64,000 bases of DNA from Megalobrama amblycephala. Lineage: Eukaryota; Chordata; Actinopteri; Cypriniformes; Xenocyprididae. The notes beneath the pieces were generated by a model, which did no database searches, was not told the DNA's origin, and saw only the letters and a program-made list of their open reading frames with translations. Of the stretch, positions 1 through 13,500 are shown in pieces. The stretch lies in contig NC_063044.1 in assembly GCF_018812025.1 (NCBI RefSeq), forward strand, positions 71,605,749-71,669,748, in the 5' to 3' direction. Made by a program: the position numbers and the translations under genes. How positions within the stretch are numbered: position 1 is the stretch's first letter; every line of letters starts with the position of its first letter.

Positions 1-860
1 ACAAAGGGTTTATCACCCAGCCCTCCTCCAGGGAAGGGAGTGGTACGGTCACCATCTCCTGATGAGCAGTCCCGACCTTCTCTGGGTCGCCCGTCTTAGG
101 GCCTCTTGCCCTTGGCTTTGCCTCCCTTCTTGGTGGGGGCCTGGATGGACTGGGCGCCCCACTTGCTACCAGCTCCTCGGCGTGGGTCTGGACGGGCTGG
201 TCACCCTGCTTGAAATCAACACCACTTGGATGGAGGCTGCTGCTGCAGCACGGGAGGAAGCAGCATCTGACCGCCAGGTAGCTTCAGACTGCTTCTGTAC
301 AGCCGAGAACTGCTGGGCGAAGTTCTCGGCTGCATTGCCAAAGAGGCCGGTCTGGGAAAGCATAGTCATCATTTATTTCAGGATTTGACTCGGGCAACGC
401 TTCAGTTCCCAAAGGATGCAACGCAGCCAAATCATCATCTCCAGAAAAGTCTGGCTCACCCTCCAATGCAGCAATCAACATTCGATCGGTCGATACGGCT
501 GGTACACACCTTTCAGATGGTCCAGCGCGTTCCCTCTGCAGCTCTACTGGCTGTAGAGTTCAGGAGGGATGAGGGTTCCTAGAGGGTTGGTTCCCTGAAG
601 GAAGTGTGATCACCGTAATCCTCAGGTCACCAACACCACTGCCTGAAGCAACCCTCTGAGGAGGATTGGATCGTAACATCGACACTGGGATTCTGCCTCT
701 TTTTAGGAGTTTTGACCTCAACTCTGAGATGGTCATCTTCTTGCAATGGGTATCCACAAACACTGTCTCAGCATGCTCGGCGCCAAGACACATAAAAAAC
801 AGTGATCGTGAACATCCCTTGGCGCCAGGTATTGACTGCATTCAGAAACACAAATAGAAT
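1..860 (-). mobile_element. DIRS-type retrotransposon, gag-region remnant
   Basis: The minus strand carries broken reading frames in the order expected for the first protein of fish DIRS elements. A Cys/His-containing segment (MCLGAEHAETVFVDTHC, about 785-735) resembles the CLGxEHAxxAL...C motif also found in the larger DIRS copy near 41.1 kb. Acidic and then Gln/Ala-rich segments follow toward position 160. Several frameshifts separate the pieces and no reverse transcriptase or recombinase is present here. The block lies on the 3' side of receptor gene A, where that gene's last two exons would be expected, so it probably inserted in an intron or replaced the gene's end. Assignment rests on resemblance to the other DIRS copies in this window. 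Confidence 0.6.
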
Positions 861-1460
861 GTCATCTGACACAAGCTCTACTAGTGTAAGCTTATTCAGC
901 ATTCTCTGCAATGCACGGTATCAGCTGTGAGAATAGCTGTTCAGCGCCACCAATAGCACACTGCCGCAGCTGCGAGCGCGGCTATTCAACACTCCCATTC
1001 AAAGTCAAAGTAATGAGTTACATGAAAGTAAGAGGAAAATATAATAAATAATAAAAATAAAATAGGTTATACAAATATTAAAAAAAAGAAAAGAAACCAA
1101 GTTAATGGATTTAAAAGACTGTGGGATGGAATAATTAAAGTGTTTGTTTCCATGAAATCATATAGGGGCATGATCATGTGCTGTGCTGCAGCCTACAGTG
1201 ATGACAACTCTGACCGGTGATTATAGAAGGTGGGTCAAGTCTTTCCAAGTCAGATGGCTCAACTACGAGTCAAGTCACAAGTCATTGTTGTCAAAGTCTA
1301 AGTCAAAGTCGAAAGTCATCTTTGATTGTCAAGTCGAGTTGCAAGTCATCAAATTTGGGCTTTGAGTCCAAGTCAAGTTCAATTCATGTGAATCAATTCC
1401 ACAACCCTGCCGACTGAATGGGAACAGTACAAATACTGTACTGTTTTATTAACATTTTTA
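861..1460. other. Non-coding stretch with CAAGTC-rich low-complexity sequence
   Basis: No gene is seen. From about 1228 to 1385 the sequence is built from irregular repeats of CAAGTC/AAAGTC, a degenerate simple repeat that leaves short meaningless open frames. The rest is AT-rich. Similarity to the equivalent part of gene B (about 36600 upward) begins only near 1465, so this stretch marks where the duplicated block ends. Confidence 0.6.
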
Positions 1461-1556
1461 TTATAACATTTCATTATATAATCTAATACGAGTGACATAT
1501 TTCAGGATCAGAGCTTATAAACACTAATAACTCATGGATCGACCTACAATACTCAC

Positions 1557-1585
1557 CTCAGAGTCATCAGTTCCTCTTCTGTTAT
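1557..1585 (-). CDS. Gene A, first cytoplasmic exon
   Basis: A 29-nt exon with acceptor TTTCAG and donor GTGAGT, reading NRRGTDDSE with the nucleotide carried over from the TM exon. It is nearly identical to 36720-36692 in gene B. It shifts the phase from 1 to 0. Confidence 0.6.
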
Positions 1586-4500
1586 CTGAAACATAACGTC
1601 AAGAGAATATTGATGATCAAACACATAATACAGTCTCCAATTAAACTGATTTTAGGATAATTCTAGTGCTGTAGAATAGAAACATTAAACTCTGCCTGAG
1701 AGGAATTCTGTCTAAATTACACGTTTATTTCATCAGATGTTTTGGACTTTTTGTCTGTTATATAATATGAGAAAGTGTAAAAACTCACTGTCTCTTTTTC
1801 TGCGAATCATCCAGAGAATAAGAGCAGGAAGGAGAACAGCGATTGAAACGACAACAATCACAATCACTGAGAGAGAGACGACAGAGAGACACATTCAGCA
1901 TTATATATATATATATATTTAAAATGTGATACTTGTGATGAGGATTTCATAGAAATTTCAGTTTTATAATAAGTTTATTATAAATGATAAGTGATTGTCA
2001 TATTGCTGTCAGTTCATACAGTAGATCTGTAGCTGAAAAGTGTTTGTTTGTTTTCACTGTACAGAACAACTGCTCGATGACCATGAACACTGAAACACAG
2101 CAATATTAATCCTGACGTCTTCTGAGCTCATTTTGACATTAATAGAGTTTCTTTTCAAATTCGTTTTCATGTTTCTGGATTGTAGGTGATGTGTGAGAGA
2201 ATGTGAAGTGAGAATGTGATGTGGATAACAAATTAAACATGTCTCGAGTCAAAGCTTGTGATCAGATGAAGATTCAGTTCATTTAGACACTGATTCAGAA
2301 ATGAGTGTGTTCATACACACCTTGATTCAGAGAGATTGGTGTGACATCTGGAATGACAAGAAAATGTGCAAGACAATAGTTTCTCCCTGGTTGTTGTTTT
2401 AGTAGGATTAAGACACGTAAAGTGCTTTAATGTCCCAGTGACGCAGCCATAACACATTGCTTTCAATTAGAACTGAGAAACATTTCATGTCTAACCTCCA
2501 CTGAGGCAAAGTATCAAGTCTACTTTTTTTGTAGAGCCCTTTCTACTACAAAGTAGACCAAAGGACTGTACAGCAACACAACAAAAACAAAAATCTACAA
2601 TAACAAAAAACATGAATACAAACAATACACATCATCCAGAAGTCAACAGTTAAAAGCCATAGAAAACAAGCATGTTTTCATGCAAGATTTAAAAACATCA
2701 ACTGAGGTTGCAGATCTGATGTCACGTGGAAGGGTATTCCAGAGTCTTAGGCCGGCATCCGAAAATGCACGAGAGCAGTTAGCAATTAAATTATCTTTGA
2801 GATCTACCAGAGCTCATATGAATCAGGCCCCAAATATATTCTGGAAGCATCTCATGGACAGCTTTAAAAACGTACAGTAACACCTTGTACTGAATCCGAT
2901 ATTTAACCGGAGACCAATGCAGCTTTTCCAAAACTGGAGTAATATGCTCCCTTTTCTTTGTGTTAGTAAGGAGCCTCACTGCTGCATTCTGGACCAATTG
3001 CAATTTTGATATAAGAGTTTGGCCTACTCCCAAATAAAGTGCGTTACAGTAGTCCAAACAGGAGGAGATAAATGCATGTATCACTATCTCAGCAACAGAC
3101 AGGTTTCATTATTGCAATAGTCCTCAACTGAGAGAAGCAACTTTTCACCACACTTTTAATCTGATCATCAAAAGTCACACAAAAAGTCATCAAAATTACA
3201 CACAAATTTCTTATTTGGGACTGCACATTTGTTGTCCATGTACCTAACACATCGTTTATGTCACAGTCAACCTTATTTGACCCAAAAACGATTACTTCAG
3301 ATTTATTCTCATTAATCTGTAGACAATTTTGCTCTAGCCAGCACTTCACCTCCTCAAGACATAGTAGCAAAGATGACTGAAAAGTTGATCCTCCTGATCT
3401 AATAGGTAGATAAATCTGAATATCATCAGCATAAAGATGATAAGACATACTGTGTTTTTTTTTTTTTTTAAATAAGGCCTAAAGGCAACAGAAATAGTGA
3501 AAAAAAAAGAATAGGCCCCAAAATGGAGCCCTGAGGTACTCCACAGTCAATAGGAACTGAAGAAGAAGAAAATTCCCTAACCCTCACTAAGAAGGATCAT
3601 CCCTTCAAATAAGAAGAAAACCATTTTAAAATCTATTCATGACATCCTTATGATAAAACACAAATTTTGTATACTACATACAGTTAAGCAGATGAGCCCA
3701 GAATATTAACTCAACGTGCAAAAGCGTTTTTCTCCCATATTATAAAGAAAATGCTCAGCTTGCATTGTAAGCTGTTGCATGATTTCAGGGCTCCTCTGCT
3801 TGTTGTAAATAGTATATATAGTGTTGTGTATATTGTACACCAATAAGGTACAAGATGTTTTCAGGTTAAGCGTTATTGGGGAATCCTGGAGTATGACATG
3901 TGAGGGCAACCCCAATATCACAGCACAGTCGCACAAGCTATGATAAGAGTAAAGGAAACAAAGCAACCAAGATGTAATTCCTTAGCATTCCTCAGATGTA
4001 ATGTTTGTTATAGGCTACATCAGCATCGGGTGGGAAAAGCGTTATAATCTCATTCACGATAGAGAGAGCTGCTTGCATTCAGTCTATACACAGGGAAAGC
4101 AATCAGGAAGACATTGAATTAAATGTAAACACAGCTTTTGTGTCTTTATCAGCTTTTCCACATATATTCTGGCCCTGATAATCACCGCTTGCTCTATTTC
4201 TGTAAATCTGTTTTGTAAGGTCTCAATTCTTGTTCTTTTAGACTTAAGTGCAGCAATTGATACATGATATTTTAATCAATCGTTTGGAAACGCTAGTAGG
4301 TCTTTAAAACTGTGTATTAAATTGGTTTAAAACGTATATTAAAGGGAGACATTTTTATGTTAAACTTGGAGATCATAAGTCTGAAAAACACGAAATCCAT
4401 TTTGGAGTCCCACAAGGAGGCCGTCTTGGTCCTTTATTGTTTTCATTGTACATGCTACCACTGGGTGACATCATCAGAGAAAACAATGTATATTTTCATA

Positions 4501-7500
4501 GCTATGCTGACGACACGCAGCTGTATATTTCTGTCGAGACAAACGATATGCGGCTATCAGTTCGATTACTACCTGCCTTATGGCAGTAAATGACTGGATG
4601 TGGAATAACTTTAAGTTAAACGAGGATAAGACTGACATTCTATTAGTTGGTCCTAAAATAAAAAGAGAAACGTTGTTTCAGAATCTGGTTAATGTGACTC
4701 CTTGGGTTCGACCAGAGATTACAAGTCTTGGTGTTATCATAGACTCAGACTTAAGTTTTAATTCCCATATTAACAAGGTGACAAAGTCTTCATTCTTTCA
4801 CCTAAGAAACATATAAAATTAGACCTTTTTTAAACTATAAAGAAGCAGAAAAACTAATCCATGCTCTAATCTCAAGTAGACTTGATTACTGTAATGCACT
4901 TTTTATTGGTCTTCCTGCTTCCTGCTTCGCTACTGTTCGGACGCTCTTGGAACTACAAGGAGGGAGGGACCCAAAGGCACTCGAGACATCAGATTGTCAC
5001 GAGTATCACATATTAATGCAGTAGCATCCTCTACCCCAAACACTAGCTCCCTACCACCGCCAATACATCTGGAGAACAGATTTGAAGTGTTAATGAATGT
5101 GGGTGAGGAATCTCCAGATATGATGAATGTGGGTGAGGAATCCCCTAACATGATCGGACACAAGATCAAATCAGCCAGCAGCTAACACCGATGCTAACTG
5201 CCGCTCAAGGTCGAGTAGACAGCGGCACTCAGCTCATAGAGCAGCCGAGCCCAGGACTCTGATAGTGGGTGACTCTATTATCAGAAACATTAGCAGCAGG
5301 GATACAACTACATGCTGCTTTCCACAAGCAACAGTTTCCGATGTAAACAGGGAACTTAACCCTCTGGAGTCTGAGGCTGATTTGGGGCTTGGAGAAGTTT
5401 TGACATGCCCTGACATTTGTGCTTTTTTCAGTTGTTCATAAACATATAAATGACAAAAGTGTCATTACACTGTATTCAGCACAAACTAGGCTACAAAAAT
5501 ATGGGGGACATGAGGAACATGTATGTACATGTTTGTATTTTTGAAGGAATAATGTTTATGCGTGGTTATTGAAAAAACAAAAAACTTAAGTCACTGAAAT
5601 AAGGCCAAAAAAAGTATATTAAATCTGTGTTCACAAGACTTCTGGGTATTGGAGGTTGTAGACTAGAGTTTTTGCTTCAGAATTATGTAAAAATTATGCT
5701 GCCTAGTCCTTCATATAAAACAATATATTGATTTAGTTTTTGTAAGACATTTTTTGTCAAGAAACACAGTATGCGTGGAGGCGTGAATCATCATGAATAA
5801 TGGGCCATTTACACCTGAGAAGACAAAAGAATCACATAATAATAACCTGAAATGACATGAGGCCTTTCAGTCAGGTAGGCTGTGAAAAAAACCCTCTGTA
5901 ATAATGTCTCAGCTCATCATAAACAGCAATACTGTGAAATATTATTACAATTTAAAATAATGGTATTCTATTATATTCTTTAAAATATAATGTATTTCTG
6001 TGATGCAAAGTGTCTGAACAATTATGTTACCTCTATGACATTTCATATAGGCTTTTAGCTTAAAAGCATGCACATTTGGAGAAATATTGATGGATTCTTA
6101 TATATTTATGTTAATTTTCTATACTGAGAAGTAATATTTATTGTCATCACAATGAGTGCTGGATACTGTGTTTTCAATTCATACTTGCAGCCGGAGGGCG
6201 CTCTGTACACCTTTAGGCCACAGATTCATATAAAGAAGAAAAGGAACTAGGAACTAACGGCATGTCTTCTAGAGATCGCTAACCATGGCTTTAACATCCA
6301 AATAAACACTTTTCAAGACAATAAATACACGACTGAGACAATGCATACAAGTATTGCCTCTGAATTTGCGTCTGAATAGCGCTGGCTCCGTGGGCGTGGC
6401 CGCATTAGCGGGTAATGAGCTGAATCTCAGACTTCTGACATGGCTCTCTTTTCATACAGATTACATAAACACAGAATGTTTGTTTTCAATTTGACTTGCA
6501 CGATTTAAAACCTGACATTTCAACGTTTCTTTAGACATAAGTGTCATTTTTTTGTCATTAGTATTCATAAGTTACAGTTCATTTTCTGAGAACTATCAGA
6601 TTGGACTTCGTTCAGAGGGAGATGACAGATCACAGATCATGTTAGTTTTCTTTATTTTACAAAAAGCACAACATTGTGTTTTTACTCTGAGTGTACACAA
6701 ATAAAAGAAGACATTCTATAGTTTCAATTGATATATTACTTATGTCTCTATGACAAGAAATGATGGAGTATTTTAAGTCTGTTTTGCTGCAATGTGAAAA
6801 AAAACCTGCAAAACGCGCCGGCGCGTTTTCGGACCTCAGGGAGTTAAGAGCATTATGCTTAGAAGACTAAAAGTTCAGTCGTTCATCAGCGGACCACTCC
6901 CAGCAAGAGGAACAATCGATTTACACGGTTGCTTGGGCTTAGCACATGGCTGCAAAAAACCTGCAACTTAAAGGGACTGAATTTCATCGACAACTTCAAT
7001 CTTTTCTGGAGTCAGAGACAAATGTGACCCGTCACGGAAACCAGGGACACAAGTCGGCAGCACAACATTCGCGCAAAATGAGAAAGAAGCGTTTTTTTTT
7101 TTTTCAAAATTGGTGATTTTCGTTTTTTTCCAGAATCTGTTAGTTGAGATCACGAAGAAGCCTCTCCGTGTTTGAGATGGTAGTATTGGTATATTTAAAA
7201 GCGTACATTTTAAGTTTGAAATCGGCTTGTTTTTGAGATTCTATCTCGCAGTAGGGGCGTGTCATTGTCTGTTTGTATTTCCATACTGGAATCGGATAGG
7301 CCGGCTTTTGTTTCTTTTGTTATTGCCCCCGCCCTCCAAGGGAAGCGTGGCTACTTAGTATGCAGCGCCGGCTCTGCTGGATTCTTTAGCTGCGGAAAAA
7401 AAGTGGCGAATTATTGGACATTTAGAGGCAAACAGACGGTTACATCCACGAAGAAGACCCCGACAAAGAGAAAGTGTGCCCGAACGACTTATTTCATTGG

Positions 7501-10500
7501 AGGCAACGAGATCTGCAAGAATACTTTTCTGTTTCTTATGGGGTGAGTTTCCATAAACATCAAAATTTGTCATTTTGTGTTCATTTTAAGAACACGTACA
7601 CATTTTCTCATGTGTCTATTGTTATTAGCTAGCTCAGGACTGTCGTTTTAATTTAATTACTATAACGTGCTTTTAGATGGTAATGTTAGCATCTGCTATT
7701 AACACTCTGAGGTCTGAAAACGCGCCAGCGCGTTTTGCAGGTTTTTTTTCACATTGCAGCAAAACAGACTTAAAATACTCCGTCATTTTTTGTCATAGAG
7801 ACATAAGTAATATATCAATTGAAACTATAGAATATCTTCTTTTATTTGTATACACTCAGAGTAAAAACACAATGTTGTGATTTTTGTAAAATAAAGAAAA
7901 CTAACATGATGCGTGATTTCTCCTCTCCCTCTGAACGAAGTCCAATCTGATAGTTCTCAGAAAATGAACTGTAACTTAGTGAATACTAATCACAGAAAAA
8001 TTAAACTTATGTCTAAAAAAACGTTAAGATGTCAGGTTTTAAATCATGTAAGTCAAATCGAAAACAAACCTTCTGTGTTTATGTAATCTGTATGAAAAGA
8101 GAGCCATGTCAGAAGTCCGTGATTCAGCTCATTATCTGCTAATGCGGCCACGCCCACGGAGCCAGCGCTATTCAGACGCAAATTCAGAGGCAATACATGC
8201 ATTCATCGTCTCAATCGTGTATTTGTCTTGAAAAGTGTTTATCTGGATGTAAAAGTCATGGTTAGCGAGCTCTAGAAGACATGCAGTTAGTTCCTGTTTT
8301 CTTTTCTTCTATAGATGAGTTTTAGATGAGTTTTTGTTTCTTTAGCGCCCTCCGGCTGCAGTATGAATTGGAAACTCCATTCATGGAATAGCCTCTTCTT
8401 CTTTTAGATGAATTTGTGGACTAAAAATGCACAGAGAGCGCCCTCCGACTTCAAGGATGAATTGAAAACACCAGCGCTCATAGTAATGACAATGAATATT
8501 AAATAAATATAACTTCTCTGTATAGAAAATTGACATAAGCATATGAGAATCCAATATTTCTCCAAATGTGCATGCTTTTAAACTAAAAGCCTATATTCAG
8601 ACTCTTTGCATCACAGAAATACATTATATTTTAAAGTATAATATAAAACCATTACTTTATATTGTAATAATATTTTTCTGTATGTTTCATATATCATGAT
8701 TAGCTTGAGACATCACAGAAGGTTTTTTCCACAGCCTACCTGACTGAAATGCCTCATTAATATGCAAGTCATTTCAGCTCATTACTATCCAATTCTTTTG
8801 TCTTCTCAGGTGAGAATGGCCCATTTTTCAGTGGTGATTCACGCCTCCATGCATACTGTGTTTCTTGGCAAAAAGTGTCTTACAAAAACTAAATCAATAT
8901 ATTGTTTTATATGAAGGAGTAGGCAGCATAATTTTTACATAATTTTGAAGCAAAAACTCTAGTTTACAACCTCCAATACCCTAAAGTATTGTAAACACAG
9001 ATTTACTATACTTTTTTTGGCCTTATTTCAGTGACTTAAGTTTTTTGTTTTTTCAATAACCACGCATAAACATTATTCCTTCAAAAACACAAACATGTAC
9101 ACACATGTTCCTCACATATTATGGTAGCCTAGTTTGTGCTGAATACAGTGTAATGACACTTTTGTCATTTATATGTTTATGAACAACTGAAAAAAGCACA
9201 AATGTCAGGGCATGTCAAAACTTCTCCAGGCCCCAAATCAGCCTCAGACTCCAGAGGGTTAATTTGAATAATGCTTCAATTGCTTGAAGTGACTGGTGTG
9301 AATGACTTAGCCCATGTAAACCTGCCTGTTAGCATTCTTGAATTGAATGCGATGCTAATAATTTTAGCCCATGGTGGAGAAAGTGCTACTTGATATTCTT
9401 AACAAGGATTTACTAAAGTAATAGTAAATGTATCAGATTAAATTCCTACTTAAGTAAAAGTATAAAGTATCCGTAGCCGTAAAATGTGCGTTATTAAGTC
9501 AAAAGTAAAAGAATGAAGAGTTTAATGTACAGGATTTTTTTAATCCTTTGACTCAAACGAGGTCTAACCACTAACTGAGGTCTAAACCAGAAAAGATAAA
9601 TTAAAAGATAAATTACTGACATTTACAATGCACATTATCCTTTATTGTTAATAGTATGCGGTCCGATTTTTCCCGTTGCGTCTGTCGTTGCTATGCAACC
9701 ATGCAGCTTTACAGGGGGGAGCTTTACAGGGGGTATGGCTTATCTGAATGAGATGTAAATGAGCCCTATTGTCACTCCCAGCAGGTGAGAACAGGCGAGA
9801 ACTGCACAAGTTTTAGAGGCATTTTCTCTCTTTAGAGCTTTTTTGAGTGCCTACCTTCAAATGGCCACAACTTCTCCAAATATTATCAGATTTCCATGTG
9901 TTACACATCATTGGAAAGCTTGGAGTCTACACTTTCAGAATCTGTGACATATCTCAAAATGCCCCAGAACCGACTTGTGTCCCTACTTTCCGTGATTGGT
10001 CACAAATGTTCACACATGATGGCCTGCACCCAAACAAACTGGGCTCAAGAGTGCTAAAGGACAATATCTACTTCTGCCTCCATCATCCTTCAGCAGTGTG
10101 TGCAAATCCACTCAATCTGAATGGCACAAACACACCTGGACAGAGTACAACTGACCACAGGACTTCATTTCAGCACCTGAATGGACATGCGGTTGACACA
10201 TCCCACAAGGTCAATGATAACACCACGCAGCCATAACAACCACTGCTCACGGACACAATCCTGACTAAGCCCTGCCCACAGAGCTCACCGAGAGACAGTG
10301 ACGTGTTAGAACTGCTCCAAGATTCAGCACCCAAGGACGACTTTCGGGAAAACAGCCAGGGAAGCCAGGACAACATATTACAGCCTCCGGTAACACCAGA
10401 GCAACAGCCCCTCTCACTGGACACGTTATCCCTCTCTCCAGCATCCCCACTTCTGTGTTTCTCAGAGAAAATGGAGGAACTGGTGTATGCTGTAACCAAA

Positions 10501-13500
10501 CTCTCCCACTCTTTTGCTGCGAGCCCCCAGATATCAACAAAAAAGCGTCAAGCCCCGAAACCACCAAAGCCTGTGGGCCCAGCTCGGCCTCCTCCTGCGA
10601 GAGCTCTTCGGCCCCTGCCACAACGCCAGGGCCCTCACTCTCCTCCATCTGTTCTAGGTGAACCAAAAACAACCGATAACAGCTCCCAGTGATGTGTGTC
10701 GGGTCGCTGCTATGATAACAGTGACTTTATCAAATGTTTACAGAACAAGCGGGAACCCAGTGTGCCTGTTGCTTTCTCTATTTCTGTTTTATTATGTGAT
10801 AGAAAGCCTAAGGCCTTCTCAAACCATTTGGCAAACCCATTTAATCTGCTACCTATTACACGTCAAACTAAGATTACTCTAGAGACAGAAAGTAAGACTG
10901 TTAAGTTAGCACTTTTAAACATCTGTTCACTTAAAAATACATCACTTCTAGTCAATGACTTAATAACCACAAACAACCTAGATTTTATTCTTCTAAATGA
11001 AACATGGCTTGAAGACAGTTGCAGTTCAACAGTCCTGAATGAAACAGCCTCTCCTAACTTTACTTTTATGAGTGTCTGCAGAGCTGGTAGGAGAGGTGGA
11101 GGTGTTGCTGCTCTATTTAAAGATGTCTATCAATGCAAGCAAGTGTCATTTGGGGATTACTTGTCTTTCAAATACCTGGGTATTGTGTTAAAAGGTGCTC
11201 CTCGCATTCTACTTATAGTTATTTACAGGCCTCCAAAATACTCTCCAGCCTTTGTGGAGGACTTTACAGAACTGTTATCAGCAATTTCCTCTGAGTTTGA
11301 CTGTTTTGCTATTACTGGGGATTTTAACATCCACGTAGAAAATGCAGAATCCAATATGGCAAAAGAAATCCTAACAGTTTTGAATACTTTTGATCTGACT
11401 CAACATGTACATGGACCTACACACAATCATGGACACACTCTAGATTTAATTATTAGTAAGGGTCTAAACATTTCATCCATTGTCATTAAGGATGTAGTGC
11501 TATCTGATCATTTCTGTATTTTCTTTGATATATTGATCTCTTCGACTGTTGAAGCTAGATCTATCTCGGTCAAAAAGCGATGCTTAAATGAGAATACTAG
11601 TGCACTGTTTATGAAGGCTATATCTTTAACACCAAGCATATCTGCAGACTCTGTTGATTCTTTCCTTGATTCTTTTAACTCAAAAGTACAGAACGTTATT
11701 GATAACATTGCTCCTGTGAAAGTCAGGAAGAAGAGTGGCAGACAAAAAGCACCGTGGAGAAACTCAACAGCAGTGCAAAATATGAAAAGACAATGCGGAA
11801 AAGCTGAGCGCATGTGGCGAAAGACAAAACTCGAAATCGATTATAACATCTATAAAGATCTCCTTCATGCTTTCAATGTGGAACTAGGCAAAGCTAGACA
11901 GACCTTCTTCTCAAATATTATAAACAGAAACTTAAACAACACCCGCACTCTTTTTGCTACTGTAGAGAGACTAACAAACCCCCCAAGTCAGATTCCCAGT
12001 GAAATGCTTTCAGACAGCAAATGCTGTGAGTTTGCTTCCTTCTTCTCTGAGAAAATTAATAATATCAGAAAGGCAATCAGCACATCCTTGAGCTGTACTG
12101 GGGTAAAACAGATCAGATCACAACCTCAGAAAGTAGCTATTATGTCTGTTTTCGAAGCAATTGATGGTAAAATTTTGGAAGAAATAGTACAGCACATTAA
12201 AACATCAACCTGCGCCCTTGACAAACTTCCCACATCTTTTTTTCAAAGCGTGTTTAACTGTTTAGAAGCAGATCTCCTAGAAGTGGTAAATGCCTCACTT
12301 CTCTCTGGGACTTTTCCAAAATCCCTGAAAACTGCAGTTGTTAAGCCCCTCCTGAAAAAGAGCAATCTGGATAACACCATATTGAGCAACTACAGACCAA
12401 TCTCAAATCTTCCTTTCATAGGCAAGATCATTGAAAAAGTTGTTTTCAATCAGCTGAACAAGTTCTTAAGCTTGAATGGATACTTTGACAACTTTCAGTC
12501 TGGTATCTGACCTCATCACAGCACAGAGACAGCACTCATAAAGATAATAAATGATATTCGCCTTAACACAGATACAGGTAAATTATCAGTGCTGGTTCTT
12601 CTCGATCTCAGTGCTGCGTTTGACACTGTCGATCACAACATTCTTCTTGACAGGCTGGAAAACTGGGTTGGGCTTTCTGGGATGGTCCTTAAATGGTTCA
12701 GGTCATATTTAGAAGGGAGAGGTTATTATGTGAGTATCGGTGATTATAAGTCTGAGTGGACATCCATGACATGCGGAGTCCCTCAAGGTTCAATGCTTTC
12801 ACCCCTCCTGTTCAACCTATATATGCTGCCACTGAGCCAAATAATGAGAAAGAACCAAATTGCATATCACAGCTATGCAGATGACACCCAGATTTACCTA
12901 GCCCTATCACCTAACGACTACAGCCCCATTGACTCCCTGTGCCAATGCATTGATGAAATTAAAAATTGAATGTGCCTAAACTTCCTTCAGTTAAACAAAG
13001 ACAAAACTGAAATCATTGCGTTTGGAAACAAAGATGAAGTTCTCAAAGTGAACGCATACCTTCACTCTAGGGGTCAAACAATTAAAAATCAAGTCAGGAA
13101 TCTTGGTGTGATTTTGGAGTCAGACCTGAGTTTCAGTAGCCATGTAAAGACAATAACTAAATCAGCATATTATCATCTCAAAAATATTGCAAGAATTAGA
13201 TGCTTTGTCTCCAGTCAAGACGCAGTTTGAGGTGTCTTGGCAAAAGGGGAGACTGAAACTTTGTTTCAGCTTTGACAACTTTGACAGCAGTCCTGTCATG
13301 TGAGGAAGATCCATTCAGATCTGCTCTGATGGATAGATCCGTTTAGATCCACTCTGACGGACAACAGCAACAACAACAACAACAAAAATCTCCCTAAGAC
13401 TTCCTAGCTCATCCATCCAGATAGCAAAATTCTCTGTTTTTACTGTTATTTCTATTCCTTATGTTCTATTTTTATTATTCTTCTTTATGTAAAGCACTTT

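Larger units (their letters stand above)
4994..10692 (+). pseudogene. Inner LINE ORF1 (SGNH/GDSL-esterase type), in three pieces
   Basis: Piece 1 holds a tandem 27-bp duplication ([20 protein letters not shown], 5093-5150), stops, then [12 protein letters not shown] (5256-5291), a GDSx block holding the putative catalytic Ser. Piece 2 (6848-7021) continues with [12 protein letters not shown] and [12 protein letters not shown]. Piece 3 (from 10007) opens with [10 protein letters not shown], the Asp-x-x-His block of SGNH hydrolases. A Pro/Ser-rich C-terminal segment (10303-10692) ends 3 nt before ORF2. Esterase-type ORF1 proteins are known in L2/CR1-group LINEs. Two DNA-element insertions and several stops make it non-functional. 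Confidence 0.65.

Noticed and set aside
1240..1400. Regular CAAGTC units resembling an array
   Set aside because: Irregular simple repeat with no constant repeat/unique spacer pattern; not a CRISPR array.
7259..7546. 95-codon open frame within the TIR element
   Set aside because: No domain or family motif and no conservation signal visible; not called as a gene, though a short exon ending in a GTGAGT donor cannot be ruled out.
10265..10672. Antisense open frames of 109 and 135 codons over LINE ORF1
   Set aside because: Pro/Ser-rich ORF1 on the plus strand explains them; no independent evidence.
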